From: Paraburkholderia translucens
GTDB lineage: Bacteria > Pseudomonadota > Gammaproteobacteria > Burkholderiales > Burkholderiaceae
Direction: 5' to 3'
Length of the DNA: 64,000 bases
NCBI RefSeq assembly: GCF_020881035.1
Contig: NZ_JAJITC010000007.1
Span: 248,001-312,000 of the forward strand
Shown: positions 34,509-43,294 of the stretch, piece after piece
Position numbering within the stretch: position 1 is the first letter of the stretch
How the letters are laid out: every line of letters begins with the position of its first letter
Position numbers and translations under genes: made by a program
Notes under the pieces: model-generated
Databases searched by the model: none
Told to the model about the DNA's origin: nothing
Seen by the model: the letters and a program-made list of their open reading frames with translations, nothing else

Positions 34509-35609
34509 TCAGGCGAAGATTCTGGCTAGCGTTTTGAGCTTGGCCAGCGTGAGGTCGGGGCTGCGGCGCAGATTGCGGACCAGTCCGGCGAGGCTCACGG
34601 CCGTCAGTTTGGGTTTGGTGAAGCTGCGCGGCATCGTCGGTCCCCACTGCGCCATCGCGGCCCGGCTCACGGCATGAATGCCGGTCGGCACGTCGGCGGT
34701 GAAGAGATCGCCGTCGCAGTAGTGTTCGTGCTTGTCGCCCCAAGGGTCCTGCCAGTAGTCGAAGATCTGACTGCCGAGGATGTGCCGGCCGATCCCCCAC
34801 GCGTGGGTCCAGCCGCTGTCGCGCAGAACGCGCTGTCCCATGCCGACCGCGTCTGCGTCGACGAGCTCATACGCGCTATGGCTGTACTTCGCGACAAATC
34901 CCTGAGCGAGCGCGAGCGTGTGATGGTCGGCGGGCTCGCCACCGAGATCGAGACGCATGAAGGCGACCGCGGGAGAGCCGTCGGGGAGCACCTGCACATC
35001 GCTCGGAATGAAGCCGAAGTGCTGCGTGTACCACGCACAGGTCTTTTGATAGTCGGCAAGTTCGAGCACTACATGCCCGAGGCGCACGACCTCCGGCGCG
35101 TGGCCGGGCGGCCGCTGGGTTTCGTTGACGCGGACCGTCGCATCGACCGAGTTGAAGGGCAACGCAAGCCGGTGAGGCAGGCTTGCCGCCGGCACCTGGC
35201 CCCATAGCGCATCGACACGGAAGCCGGAAGGATCGGTCAGCCGCACCACGTATCCGCCGCCCGGCAAAGACGACGGTTCGACTTGCGCCGCGCCTGGGAG
35301 CTTTTGCAGCGCGTCGAGTTCTTCGCGGCTGCCGACCTGCAAACCGAAGCCGACGAACCGCGCTTTCGAGGCCTTGCGAACGACATAGCAAAAGTGCGAG
35401 CCGCCCGTACCGCGCAGCAGCAACGAGTCTTCGTCGCGCGAGACGGTTTGCAGCCCGAAGTCGTTGAGAAAATGCTCGGCTTTTTCGAGGTCGGGCCGAT
35501 CAAACATGAGGTAGGCCAAAGCCCTCGCTTTTGCCGTCGGATGGGGGTGACGCGCCGGCTGCTCAGTCGTCAGTTCCGGGGCGGCACCGTATTCGGTGGT
35601 CGTCTCCAT
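34509..35609 (-). CDS. extradiol ring-cleavage dioxygenase, VOC superfamily
   Basis: 366 residues, two VOC modules. The C-terminal module has the likely Fe(II) ligands H179 (RLGHVVLELADY), H229/H230 (GEPADHHTLAL) and E295 (DYWQDPWGDKHEHYCDGDLF), spaced as in type I catechol dioxygenases. Residues 1-27 are a low-complexity leader and 320-366 a basic tail. It opens catecholic rings next to the diol. First gene of the minus-strand catabolic unit, directly divergent from the TetR regulator; the shared operator is at 35653-35696. With the transhydroxylase, FAH-type hydrolase and CoA ligase it could form a polyphenol degradation route. Confidence 0.85.
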   Translation of the reverse strand: METTTEYGAAPELTTEQPARHPHPTAKARALAYLMFDRPDLEKAEHFLNDFGLQTVSRDEDSLLLRGTGGSHFCYVVRKASKARFVGFGLQVGSREELDALQKLPGAAQVEPSSLPGGGYVVRLTDPSGFRVDALWGQVPAASLPHRLALPFNSVDATVRVNETQRPPGHAPEVVRLGHVVLELADYQKTCAWYTQHFGFIPSDVQVLPDGSPAVAFMRLDLGGEPADHHTLALAQGFVAKYSHSAYELVDADAVGMGQRVLRDSGWTHAWGIGRHILGSQIFDYWQDPWGDKHEHYCDGDLFTADVPTGIHAVSRAAMAQWGPTMPRSFTKPKLTAVSLAGLVRNLRRSPDLTLAKLKTLARIFA

Positions 35610-35652
35610 AGTGCCTCCATCTGTTTCCTTGGACCGGCGCGCGGCGCCGTTA

Positions 35653-35696
35653 GTGACATTAAACTCATCGTTGATAGTTTTGTCAACTAAGACGTT
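35653..35696. promoter_or_regulatory. operator in the divergent tetR / dioxygenase promoter
   Basis: The 44-base block begins GTGACATTAAAC and ends with TAAGACGTT. Its core TTGATA-GTTT-TGTCAA (35671-35686) is an inverted repeat typical of a TetR dimer site. The same block recurs at 42421-42464 in front of the RND operon. It lies between the dioxygenase start (35609) and the tetR start (35736). Confidence 0.75.
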
Positions 35697-35735
35697 CGAA
35701 TCTATACTGCGGAAACGACCACAAGTGAGTCAATC

Positions 35736-36485
35736 ATGACGACTACGACGAATCGCCGGACCTCCAGCCGCGCGCCGCGCGCGGCGTCGCCAGCCCCTGT
35801 TGTCGAGGAACGGGAGCCGCGCGGTGCGCGCCGCAAGCGCGAAACTCGCGCCCGCCTGCTCGATGCCGCGCTGCGGCTGATGGCCGAAAAGGGCATGGAA
35901 GGTGTGGCAATCAACGAAATCACGGAGGCCGCGGATGTCGGCTTCGGCTCGTTCTATAACCACTTCGATTCGAAAGACGCGATCTATTCGACGCTCGTCG
36001 ACAATGTGTTCGAGGAATTCGCGGACATGCTCGATCGCCTCGCGGCCGGCATCTCGGATCCCGCGGAAGTCGTGGCGGTGTCGGTGCGTCACACCATCCT
36101 CCGCGCGCGGCACGATCCGGTTTGGGGACGATTTCTGATCCGCGAAGGTTTTTCCGCGGGCACGTTGAGCCGCGGGTTGGGCCATCGGCTGCTGCGCGAC
36201 ATCGGCCACGGCATCGAGGCGAAGCGATTCGCCGTCGCCGACCCTCTGATCGGATTTCTTGCGGTGGGCGGCACCGTACTGTCCGCCATCGCGGCCGAAC
36301 TGAACTACGTGATACCGGGCGCCGCCGCTGCGGGCGTGCTGGAAGAACTCGGCTTCGATGGGGAGCACATTCCCGAGCGCACGGCGGCCATGCTGCTGCA
36401 GACGCTCGGGCTCAAGCGCGCGGAAGCGGAGAAAGTCGCCACGCGCGCGCTGCCGGTGGCCGAGGCAACGGCCGAGGAAGACTAG
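35736..36485 (+). CDS. TetR-family regulator of the aromatic cluster
   Basis: 249 residues. The HTH at about 33-80 reads RRKRETRARLLDAALRLMAE, KGMEGVAINEITEAADVGFG and SFYNHFDSKDAIYST; recognition helix GFGSFYNHF. A ligand-binding C-terminal domain follows (FEEFADMLDRLAAGISDPAE, DPVWGRFLIREGFSAG). The first 30 residues are a basic, disordered leader. Divergent from the dioxygenase gene across its operator, so probably a repressor of the catabolic genes, relieved by an aromatic ligand. Its HTH is nearly identical to that of the TetR protein at 42505. Confidence 0.93.
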   Translation: MTTTTNRRTSSRAPRAASPAPVVEEREPRGARRKRETRARLLDAALRLMAEKGMEGVAINEITEAADVGFGSFYNHFDSKDAIYSTLVDNVFEEFADMLDRLAAGISDPAEVVAVSVRHTILRARHDPVWGRFLIREGFSAGTLSRGLGHRLLRDIGHGIEAKRFAVADPLIGFLAVGGTVLSAIAAELNYVIPGAAAAGVLEELGFDGEHIPERTAAMLLQTLGLKRAEAEKVATRALPVAEATAEED

Positions 36486-36509
36486 TAGAAACTCCTCATA
36501 CCCGCGCGG

Positions 36510-37979
36510 TCATTGCGTCGCCGCGGCGGTCTGCCCGGTCACGGGTAATTCCCCCATTGCCTGGAACAACGCGGCCGTATCGCTCATGCGCTGGCCCGCC
36601 GCGCGCACGGCGGCGATCCGTGCGTTGAGATAGCGGGACTCGCTCGCGTGCGTCGCCGTCGAGGGCAGCGAGCCCATGCGATGGCGCGACGTCGCATCGT
36701 CGAGGTCGGCCTGAGCGGCGTCCGCGGCCACGTCCGCCGACGCGAGCGTTTGCGCGTCGTTATCGAGCGCGGCGAGCGAGTTGGCGACGTCCTGGAACGC
36801 GGAGAGCACCGTCGACTTGTAGTGCAGCACAGCGGCGTCGTAGGCATCGATCGACGCGCGACGCTGCGCGAACAGCGCGCCGCCATGGAAGATCGGCTGC
36901 GACAACCCGGCGCCGAGCGCCCACAGGCCGCCTGCGCCGGAGAGAACCGTCGGCCAGCTGAAGCCTCCGCGTCCCATTGAGGCGGTAAGCGACAGACTCG
37001 GGAAAAGCTGCGCCGTCGCGGCGCCCACATCCGCGGCGGCCGCCTTGACGGCGGCGTCGGCTGCCTCAATGTCCGGGCGCGAGCGCAACAAGTCCGAAGG
37101 CACCGCAACGGGCACGTGCTCGGGCAGCGCGAGAGCGTCGAGATCGGGCACGACCGGCGCGTTATCGGGCGTGCGGCCGATCAGCACCGCCAGCGCATGA
37201 ACCGCGCACGTGCGTTGCTGGCGCAGTGCGGGCAGCGTCGCCGCGATCGACGCAGCATCCTGCTTCGATTCGAGCATCTGCGCGCGCGACGCCGATCCCA
37301 ACCCGAACCGCTGCGCATCCTCGCTCGCAACAGCGCCGGACACTTCGACGAGCCTCTCGGTCAGCGCGATCTGCCGGTCGAGAGCCGCGACGTTGATCGC
37401 GCTCGCGACGATGTTGGCGGCCAGCGCGCGCCGCGACGCCTCCAGCTCGAAGGCCTGCGCATGCACACGCGCGGCGCTTGCGGAGTTCATGTAACGCGTC
37501 TGGCCGAACAGGTCGAACGTGTAATGCGTGAATATCTGGCCGGCGAAAAAGTTGTATTGCACCTGCTCGGGCCCGAGCCCCGGCACGACCAACGTGCGGG
37601 CGCGCTCGACCTGCGCGGCGGTATCGATCGACGGCAGCGTCGATGCGCCGACCTGCGCGCGCAGTTGCTCCTGGGCGGCCGCGAGCGTGCGCTGCGTTGC
37701 CGCCAGGGTCGGGCTGTTGCGCAGCCCCTCGTCGACCAGCGCATCGAGCGCGTCGGACCGGTACAGGCGCCACCACTGCGGCGCCGCCGTGGCGCCGACA
37801 TCGAAGCGCTGCGCGACGCCGCCGGCCGTCACGGTCGCGGACGGCTGCGCCTGCGCGCCGTAGTGTTCCGGCGACGGCATTGCCGGCGCTTCGCCGCCGG
37901 GTCCGAACGAGCAGGCTGTCATGGTCAACGCGGCAGTAGCCGCCACCACGGAAGTCTTATAGGAAAAGCTCATGATCAA
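36510..37979 (-). CDS. RND efflux outer membrane factor (NodT family lipoprotein)
   Basis: 489 residues. Lipoprotein signal with lipobox LTMTAC (Cys about 23). Two TolC-like repeats: an N-terminal part with WWRLYRSDALDALVDEGLRN and the second with DIEAADAAVKAAAADVGAAT, LFPSLSLTASMGRGGFSWP and LSQPIFHGGALFAQRRASID. It forms the outer membrane duct of a tripartite pump. Last gene of the operon MFP-RND-OMF; its ATG overlaps the RND gene stop by 4 bases. Confidence 0.92.
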   Translation of the reverse strand: MIMSFSYKTSVVAATAALTMTACSFGPGGEAPAMPSPEHYGAQAQPSATVTAGGVAQRFDVGATAAPQWWRLYRSDALDALVDEGLRNSPTLAATQRTLAAAQEQLRAQVGASTLPSIDTAAQVERARTLVVPGLGPEQVQYNFFAGQIFTHYTFDLFGQTRYMNSASAARVHAQAFELEASRRALAANIVASAINVAALDRQIALTERLVEVSGAVASEDAQRFGLGSASRAQMLESKQDAASIAATLPALRQQRTCAVHALAVLIGRTPDNAPVVPDLDALALPEHVPVAVPSDLLRSRPDIEAADAAVKAAAADVGAATAQLFPSLSLTASMGRGGFSWPTVLSGAGGLWALGAGLSQPIFHGGALFAQRRASIDAYDAAVLHYKSTVLSAFQDVANSLAALDNDAQTLASADVAADAAQADLDDATSRHRMGSLPSTATHASESRYLNARIAAVRAAGQRMSDTAALFQAMGELPVTGQTAAATQ

Positions 37980-40900
37980 ACCTCCGTGTGCTCGGCGACG
38001 AGCGGTTGCGTCGCGGATTCGTCGCGCCGGACCCTGAAGCAGGTCGCGTAGAGCGCCGGCAGAAAGAACACCGTCAACAGCGTGGCGACGGTGATACCCC
38101 CCATCAGCGCGGTTGCCATGGGGCCGAAAAAGCCGGAGCGAAGCAGCGGTATCAGCGCGAGAACGGCGGCGGCGGCCGTCAGCATGATGGGTCTGAAACG
38201 CCGCACCGTCGCGCCGATGATCGCCTCGAAGCGCGGGTGCCCTGCGGCGATGTCCTGATCGATCTGGTCGACCAGAATCACGGAGTTGCGCATGATGATG
38301 CCGAACATCGCGATCACGCCGAGCAACGCGACAAAGCCGAATGGCTTGCCGAACAGCAGCAGCGCGCTCACCACGCCGATCAAACCGAGCGGGGCGGTCA
38401 ACACCACGATGAAGGTGCGCGCGAAGTTCCTGAGCTGGATCATCAGCAGGATCAGCACGGTGATGACCATCAGCGGCATTTCCGCGTTGATCGATGTCTG
38501 GCCTTTCACGCTCTCTTCGACCGCGCCGCCCACGTCGATCCGGTAGCCCACCGGTAGCCTCGCGCGTTGCGCGCTGAGCGTCCGGTCGATGTCGCGCGTG
38601 ACGTCGATGCCCTGCGCGTCGCCGCGCACGTCCGCCTGCACGGTGATGGTCGGCTGGCGGTCGCGTTCCCAGATCACGCCGTATTCGAGCGTGTCGCGCA
38701 CGTGTCCGAGCGAGCCGAGCGGCACCGGGCCGTTCGGCGTCGGCATCGCGAGGCTCGTGAGCTTCGCGGGGTCGACGCGCTCGCTTTTGGGCGCGCGCAG
38801 ATCGACGTTGATCAGCTTGTCGCCCTCGCGATACTGCGTGACCGTGAAGCCGGAGAGCGTCATCGCGAGGAAGCTGGAGACGTCCTCCGAGGTCACGCCG
38901 AGCTGCCGCGCGCGGTTCTGGTCGATTTCGAAAGAGATCGAGCGTTCAGCGGGTTCGTCCCAGTCGAACTGAACGTTGCGCGTGCGCGAGTCGGCGCGGG
39001 TCTTTTCGGCGACGGTCTCCGCGATCGCGCGCACGGTCGCGATGTCGTCGCCGCTCACGCGAAACTTGATCGGAAAGCCGACGGGCGGCCCGTTTTCGAG
39101 GCGTGCAACCCGCGTGCGAACCTCGGAAAAGTCCTTCTCGAGTTTGCCGTCGAGCCAGTGCATCAACGCTTCGCGCGTCTCGACGTCTCTCGCGGTAATG
39201 ACGAACTGCGCGAAGTTCGGCTGCTGAAGCTGCTGGTCGAGCGGCAGGTAGAAGCGCGGCGCGCCGGTGCCGACGAAGTCGACGAAATGATCGATGTCCG
39301 GCTTGCCGTCCAGCACCTTCTCGAGGCGCTTCGCTTCACGCAGCGTCGCTTCGAACGAGGCGCCCTCCGGCAGCCTCAGGTCGACCAGCAGTTCAGGCCG
39401 CTCCGAGTTCGGAAAGAACTGCTGCGGCACGCGCGTGAAGGCGGCCATCGCGATCGCGAAGAGCACGGCCGTCACGCCGAGCACGGCCCAGCGGCGGTCG
39501 ATGCACCAACTGACCCAGCCCGACAGACGCCGATAAAAACCCGTGTTGTACACGTCGTGCTCGTGGTCGTGCTCACCGCTGCCGTGGCCTGTGTGCTCCG
39601 GCAGCAGATGAAAGCCCAGCAACGGCACCAGCACGACCGCCGCAATCCACGAAACGATCAGCGCGATGGCCGACACTTCGAAGATGGAACGGGTGTACTC
39701 GCCCGTGCTCGATTTGGCGAGCGCAATCGGCAGGAAGCCCGAGACCGTGACCAGAGTGCCGGTCAGCATTGGAAATGCCGTACTGGTATAGGCGAAGGCG
39801 GCCGCGCGCATGCGGCTCCAACCCTGTTCGAGCTTCACCGCCATCATCTCGACAGCGATGATCGCGTCGTCGACCAGAAGCCCCAGCGCGAGCACCAGCG
39901 TCCCCAGCGATACCTTGTCCAGCCCGATACCGAACAGATGCATGCACAGCGCGGTGACCGCGAGCACGATCGGGATCGTGATCACGACGACCATGCCGGT
40001 ACGCAAACCGAGCGAGACGAGGCTCACCACCAGCACGATGGCCACCGCTTCACCCACCGCCTCCACGAAGTCGTCGACCGAATGCTTCACCGCGTGGGGC
40101 ATGCTCGACACGGCCGCGAGCTTCAGACCCGCCGGCAGAGACGCCTGAAGTTCCGCAGTCTTTGCGTCGAGCGCCTTGCCGAGGTCGATCACGTCACCGC
40201 CCTTTTGCATCGTCACGCCAATGCCAAGCACCGCGCTGCCGCCCACGCGCATCTGCGTGGCTGGCGGATCGTCGTAGCCGCGTTTGATGGTCGCGATGTC
40301 GCCCAGCCGAAACGAACGCTTGTTGACGGTGACCAGCACGTCGGCGAGCGCCTGTTCGTTCCTGAACGCGCCGCTTGGCCGCACGAATACGCGATCGTCA
40401 GCCGTCGTGATAGTACCGACGGGCGCCACGGCGTTCTGCGCGTCTATCGCCTGAGCGAGTTGCTGCGGCGTGATCGAAAGCCGCGTCAATTGCGCGTTCG
40501 AAATCTCGACGAAGATGTGCTGATTGGGATCGCCGAGGTAGTCCACCTTCGCCACACCGGGTACGCGCAACAGCACCGTCCGCAGCTTGTCCGCATAGTC
40601 GTGCAGTTGAGCGGGCGAAAAGCCGTCGCCTTCGAGCGCGTAGATGTTCGTATAGACGTCGCCGAACTCGTCGTTGAAGAACGGCCCCGCCGTTCCCTTG
40701 GGAAGCGTCGACTGAATGTCGCCGACTTTCTTGCGCACCTGGTACCAGGTCTCGGGCACTTCCTTGACGGGCGCCGAGTCCTTCATCGCGAAGAAGATCA
40801 TCGACTCGCCGGGCCGCGAGTAGCTCTTGATGTTGTCGACATACGGCGCCGCCTGCAACTGCCGGCCGATGCGGTCGGTAATCTGCTCCTGCACTTCGCG

Positions 40901-41149
40901 GGCCGTTGCGCCTGGCCAGTAGGTCTTGATGACCATCGTGCGGAACGTGAAGGGCGGATCTTCCGATTGCGCAAGGTGCGTGTAGCCGATCACGCCGAAC
41001 AGCGTGGCCAGCCCGATCAGGAAGATCACCAGTTGCTGGTGCCGCAACGCCCACGCCGACAGGTTGAAACCCGTCTCTTCAGCACCGGAACCGTTGCCCG
41101 TTTTCACGCGCGCGTCGTCGCGCGCTTTCTCATGGTCGCGCGCGTTCAT
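37976..41149 (-). CDS. RND-family efflux pump inner membrane subunit
   Basis: 1057 residues with the RND plan: TM1 (QLVIFLIGLATLFGVIGY), a large periplasmic domain (QSEDPPFTFRTMVIKTYWPG, the EDPPFTF type), TM2-6 (VGEAVAIVLVVSLVSLGLRT, LALGLLVDDAIIAVEMMAVK with the proton-relay Asp pair in GLLVDDAI) and a second repeat (FVALLGVIAMFGIIMRNSVI). A His-rich loop HTGHGSGEHDHEHD near residue 520 is unusual and could bind metal. Substrate range is unknown; the EDPPFTFR subgroup handles drugs and solvents more than metals. Coupled by ATGA overlaps to the genes on either side. Confidence 0.93.
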   Translation of the reverse strand: MNARDHEKARDDARVKTGNGSGAEETGFNLSAWALRHQQLVIFLIGLATLFGVIGYTHLAQSEDPPFTFRTMVIKTYWPGATAREVQEQITDRIGRQLQAAPYVDNIKSYSRPGESMIFFAMKDSAPVKEVPETWYQVRKKVGDIQSTLPKGTAGPFFNDEFGDVYTNIYALEGDGFSPAQLHDYADKLRTVLLRVPGVAKVDYLGDPNQHIFVEISNAQLTRLSITPQQLAQAIDAQNAVAPVGTITTADDRVFVRPSGAFRNEQALADVLVTVNKRSFRLGDIATIKRGYDDPPATQMRVGGSAVLGIGVTMQKGGDVIDLGKALDAKTAELQASLPAGLKLAAVSSMPHAVKHSVDDFVEAVGEAVAIVLVVSLVSLGLRTGMVVVITIPIVLAVTALCMHLFGIGLDKVSLGTLVLALGLLVDDAIIAVEMMAVKLEQGWSRMRAAAFAYTSTAFPMLTGTLVTVSGFLPIALAKSSTGEYTRSIFEVSAIALIVSWIAAVVLVPLLGFHLLPEHTGHGSGEHDHEHDVYNTGFYRRLSGWVSWCIDRRWAVLGVTAVLFAIAMAAFTRVPQQFFPNSERPELLVDLRLPEGASFEATLREAKRLEKVLDGKPDIDHFVDFVGTGAPRFYLPLDQQLQQPNFAQFVITARDVETREALMHWLDGKLEKDFSEVRTRVARLENGPPVGFPIKFRVSGDDIATVRAIAETVAEKTRADSRTRNVQFDWDEPAERSISFEIDQNRARQLGVTSEDVSSFLAMTLSGFTVTQYREGDKLINVDLRAPKSERVDPAKLTSLAMPTPNGPVPLGSLGHVRDTLEYGVIWERDRQPTITVQADVRGDAQGIDVTRDIDRTLSAQRARLPVGYRIDVGGAVEESVKGQTSINAEMPLMVITVLILLMIQLRNFARTFIVVLTAPLGLIGVVSALLLFGKPFGFVALLGVIAMFGIIMRNSVILVDQIDQDIAAGHPRFEAIIGATVRRFRPIMLTAAAAVLALIPLLRSGFFGPMATALMGGITVATLLTVFFLPALYATCFRVRRDESATQPLVAEHTEV

Positions 41150-42324
41150 GACGAAACGTCCTCCGCATGCAGTGGAGGCACGACCTGCACATGCTCGCCG
41201 GCGCTAACCGCATGCACGCCCTGCAGGACGACCCACTCGCCGTCTTGCAGCCCCGAGCTGATCGAGACCGTCCGTTCGTCGTATCGCGCGACGGTAACCG
41301 GACGCAGTTCGAGCGTGTCGCTGCCCTTGCGCGCCACCCACACGGCGGGTTGCTCGCCGCGGTGAAAGAGCGCGGTGACGGGCAGCGTGTACGACTGTCC
41401 TGTGGCGGCGTTACCCGCGGTATCGAAGCTCACGTTCGCGGTCATGCCCAGACGCACCTGCGGGCCTGGCGACGTCAGCGTCAGCTTGACGCGCCAGGTG
41501 CGGCTTTCCGGGTCGGCGGCGGCGGACACCTCGCGCACCGTGGCGTCGAAGGTCTTGCCGGGCAGCGCGGGCAGCGTGACGCGCGCCTTGCTGCCGAGCG
41601 CCAGCGCATTCACCGTCGCTTCCGGTGCGTCGCAGGCAATATCGATGTCGCCCGTCCAGTCGAGGTGATACACCGCCTGGGTTGCCTGAACGTTCTGGCC
41701 GGTATCGGCATCTTCCGACGTGATCACGCCGTCGTGGTCTGCGACCAGCGTCGCGTAGCGCAGGTGATCGGTCGCAAGCGCCATCTGCGCGAGGGCGGAA
41801 GTGCGCTGCGCGAGCGCGGAAGCGTAGGCGTCCTGAGTCTGCTCCAGTTGCGCGGTCGATATCAGGTTCGCGCGTGCCTGCGCCTCGTCCCGGTCGAGCT
41901 GCTGCTTCGCGAAGACGAGACGATGTTCGGCGGCATCGAGCTGGGCGCGCGCATTGACGAGATTGTTTTGCAGATCGGTGGGGTCGAGCAGTGCGACCGT
42001 CTGCCCTGCCTTCACCGTATCGCCGATCCGCACGCGCCGCTCGATGATTTTGCCCCCGACCCGGAAGGAAAGCGGCGTGGAGTAGCGCGCCTGAACCTGG
42101 GCCGGCAACGAGTCGCCCGCGATACGCCCATCCGGGTGGACGGCAAGCGCGACTACGGGCTTGGCTTCAGGCACAGGCGCTTCACGGTGGTGGCATCCGC
42201 AAAGAAGGATGGCGCTGCACGCCGCAATGACGGCGGGTGCCCGGTGCATCGACCGGGCGCAGGAAAGTAACAGGGAGCGCGCCCGTATCGGCGCGTGGGT
42301 ACCGGAGTGTTTCACGATGTTCAC
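41146..42324 (-). CDS. RND periplasmic adaptor (membrane fusion protein), lipoprotein
   Basis: 392 residues with a lipobox near AILLCGCHH (Cys about 43). Barrel-sandwich hybrid (STPLSFRVGGKIIERRVRIG, DTVKAGQTVALLDPTDLQNN), alpha-hairpin (VNARAQLDAAEHRLVFAKQQ), beta-barrel (VREVSAAADPESRTWRVKLT) and a membrane-proximal end (LQGVHAVSAGEHVQVVPPLH). It connects the inner membrane pump with the outer membrane factor. First gene of the efflux operon, opposite to the second TetR gene across a shared-type operator. A start nearer the lipobox (MHRAPAVIAACS) is possible. Confidence 0.92.
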   Translation of the reverse strand: MNIVKHSGTHAPIRARSLLLSCARSMHRAPAVIAACSAILLCGCHHREAPVPEAKPVVALAVHPDGRIAGDSLPAQVQARYSTPLSFRVGGKIIERRVRIGDTVKAGQTVALLDPTDLQNNLVNARAQLDAAEHRLVFAKQQLDRDEAQARANLISTAQLEQTQDAYASALAQRTSALAQMALATDHLRYATLVADHDGVITSEDADTGQNVQATQAVYHLDWTGDIDIACDAPEATVNALALGSKARVTLPALPGKTFDATVREVSAAADPESRTWRVKLTLTSPGPQVRLGMTANVSFDTAGNAATGQSYTLPVTALFHRGEQPAVWVARKGSDTLELRPVTVARYDERTVSISSGLQDGEWVVLQGVHAVSAGEHVQVVPPLHAEDVSS

Positions 42325-42420
42325 AAGGAAGCTGATGAGTCCAGGTGGAAATTGATCCGCGCCGCCCGAAGCGAATCGCGCGGCCGGCGGCCGACTCGTC
42401 TGGGTCGTTTCGTCGCAGCG

Positions 42421-42464
42421 GTGACATTAAACCCACTTCTGATAAGCTTGTCAATTATGACGTT
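42421..42464. promoter_or_regulatory. operator in the divergent tetR / RND promoter
   Basis: Block starting GTGACATTAAACCCA with core CTGATA-AGCT-TGTCAA (42439-42454), ending TATGACGTT. It is the same layout and nearly the same bases as 35653-35696. It lies between the adaptor start (42324) and the tetR start (42505). Confidence 0.75.
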
Positions 42465-42504
42465 GAAACGTAACATCACAACAAACAGTAATCGGAGGAG
42501 CAAC

Positions 42505-43254
42505 ATGTCAAATGTCCGCAGTCAGCGCGCGTGTCATCGGCATACAGCCGAAGGGGCGGATGCGCCGCGCGAGCGCGGCGCGGAACGGTCGCCTCGGCTC
42601 ATGCGGCGCAAGCGTGAAACGCGCATGCGTCTGCTCCATGCCGCCTTCGGCCTGGTCTCGAAAAAGGGAATGGACAGCGTCACGATCAACGAGATCACCG
42701 ACGCTGCAGATGTAGGATTCGGGTCGTTCTACAACCACTTCGACTCGAAAGAAGGACTCTTCACGGCACTGATTGAATGGCTATTCGAAGAATTCGCCGA
42801 TACGCTCGATGGCCTCGTCAGCGGCCTGGCCGACCCGGCTGAAGTGCTTGCCGTGTCGGTACGTCATACGCTGTTGCGCGCCTGTCGCGATCCCGTGTGG
42901 GGACAACTGCTGATCCGCGAAGGGCTATCCGCACACGCGCTCAGCACGGGACTTGGACAGCGCCTGTTGCGCGACATGCGCAGAGGCATTGCTCAAAGCC
43001 GCTTCATGGTCGCCGACGAGCTGTTATGTGCGATCTCGGCGATCGGCACCGTCCTCGCCGGACTCGCGGCCGAGCTTCGTTCGCCGTCGTCTTCGCAGCG
43101 GACCAGCCAGTCGCGACAAGCCCTCCACTCGCGGGAGGAACGGTTCGCCGAGAACATCGCGACAGTCGTGTTGCAGGGCGTCGGCCTCAAGCGCATGGAG
43201 GCAGAAAGGATCGCGCGGCGCCCCATGCCACCCGGCACCGCCAGTGTGTCATGA
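42505..43254 (+). CDS. TetR-family regulator of the RND efflux operon
   Basis: 249 residues from ATG 42505, backed by GGAGGAG 5 bases upstream; the longer frame to 42295 and the ATG at 42457 (inside the operator) are less likely. HTH about 33-80: RRKRETRMRLLHAAFGLVSK, KGMDSVTINEITDAADVGFG, SFYNHFDSKEGLFTA. The C-terminal ligand domain is like the one at 35736 (FEEFADTLDGLVSGLADPAE, DPVWGQLLIREGLSAHALST). A paralogue of the aromatic-cluster TetR. Predicted repressor of the divergent efflux operon, so catabolism and efflux of the same aromatics may be linked. Confidence 0.93.
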   Translation: MSNVRSQRACHRHTAEGADAPRERGAERSPRLMRRKRETRMRLLHAAFGLVSKKGMDSVTINEITDAADVGFGSFYNHFDSKEGLFTALIEWLFEEFADTLDGLVSGLADPAEVLAVSVRHTLLRACRDPVWGQLLIREGLSAHALSTGLGQRLLRDMRRGIAQSRFMVADELLCAISAIGTVLAGLAAELRSPSSSQRTSQSRQALHSREERFAENIATVVLQGVGLKRMEAERIARRPMPPGTASVS

Positions 43255-43294
43255 GCGCCGGCGCATGCCGTCGGGCGCGCTCGCGGCAGCGCGA

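Noticed and set aside
38567..41365. 932-aa plus-strand frame opposite the RND pump
   Set aside because: Arg/His-rich shadow of a high-GC gene; no domain, and the minus strand has an unmistakable RND protein.
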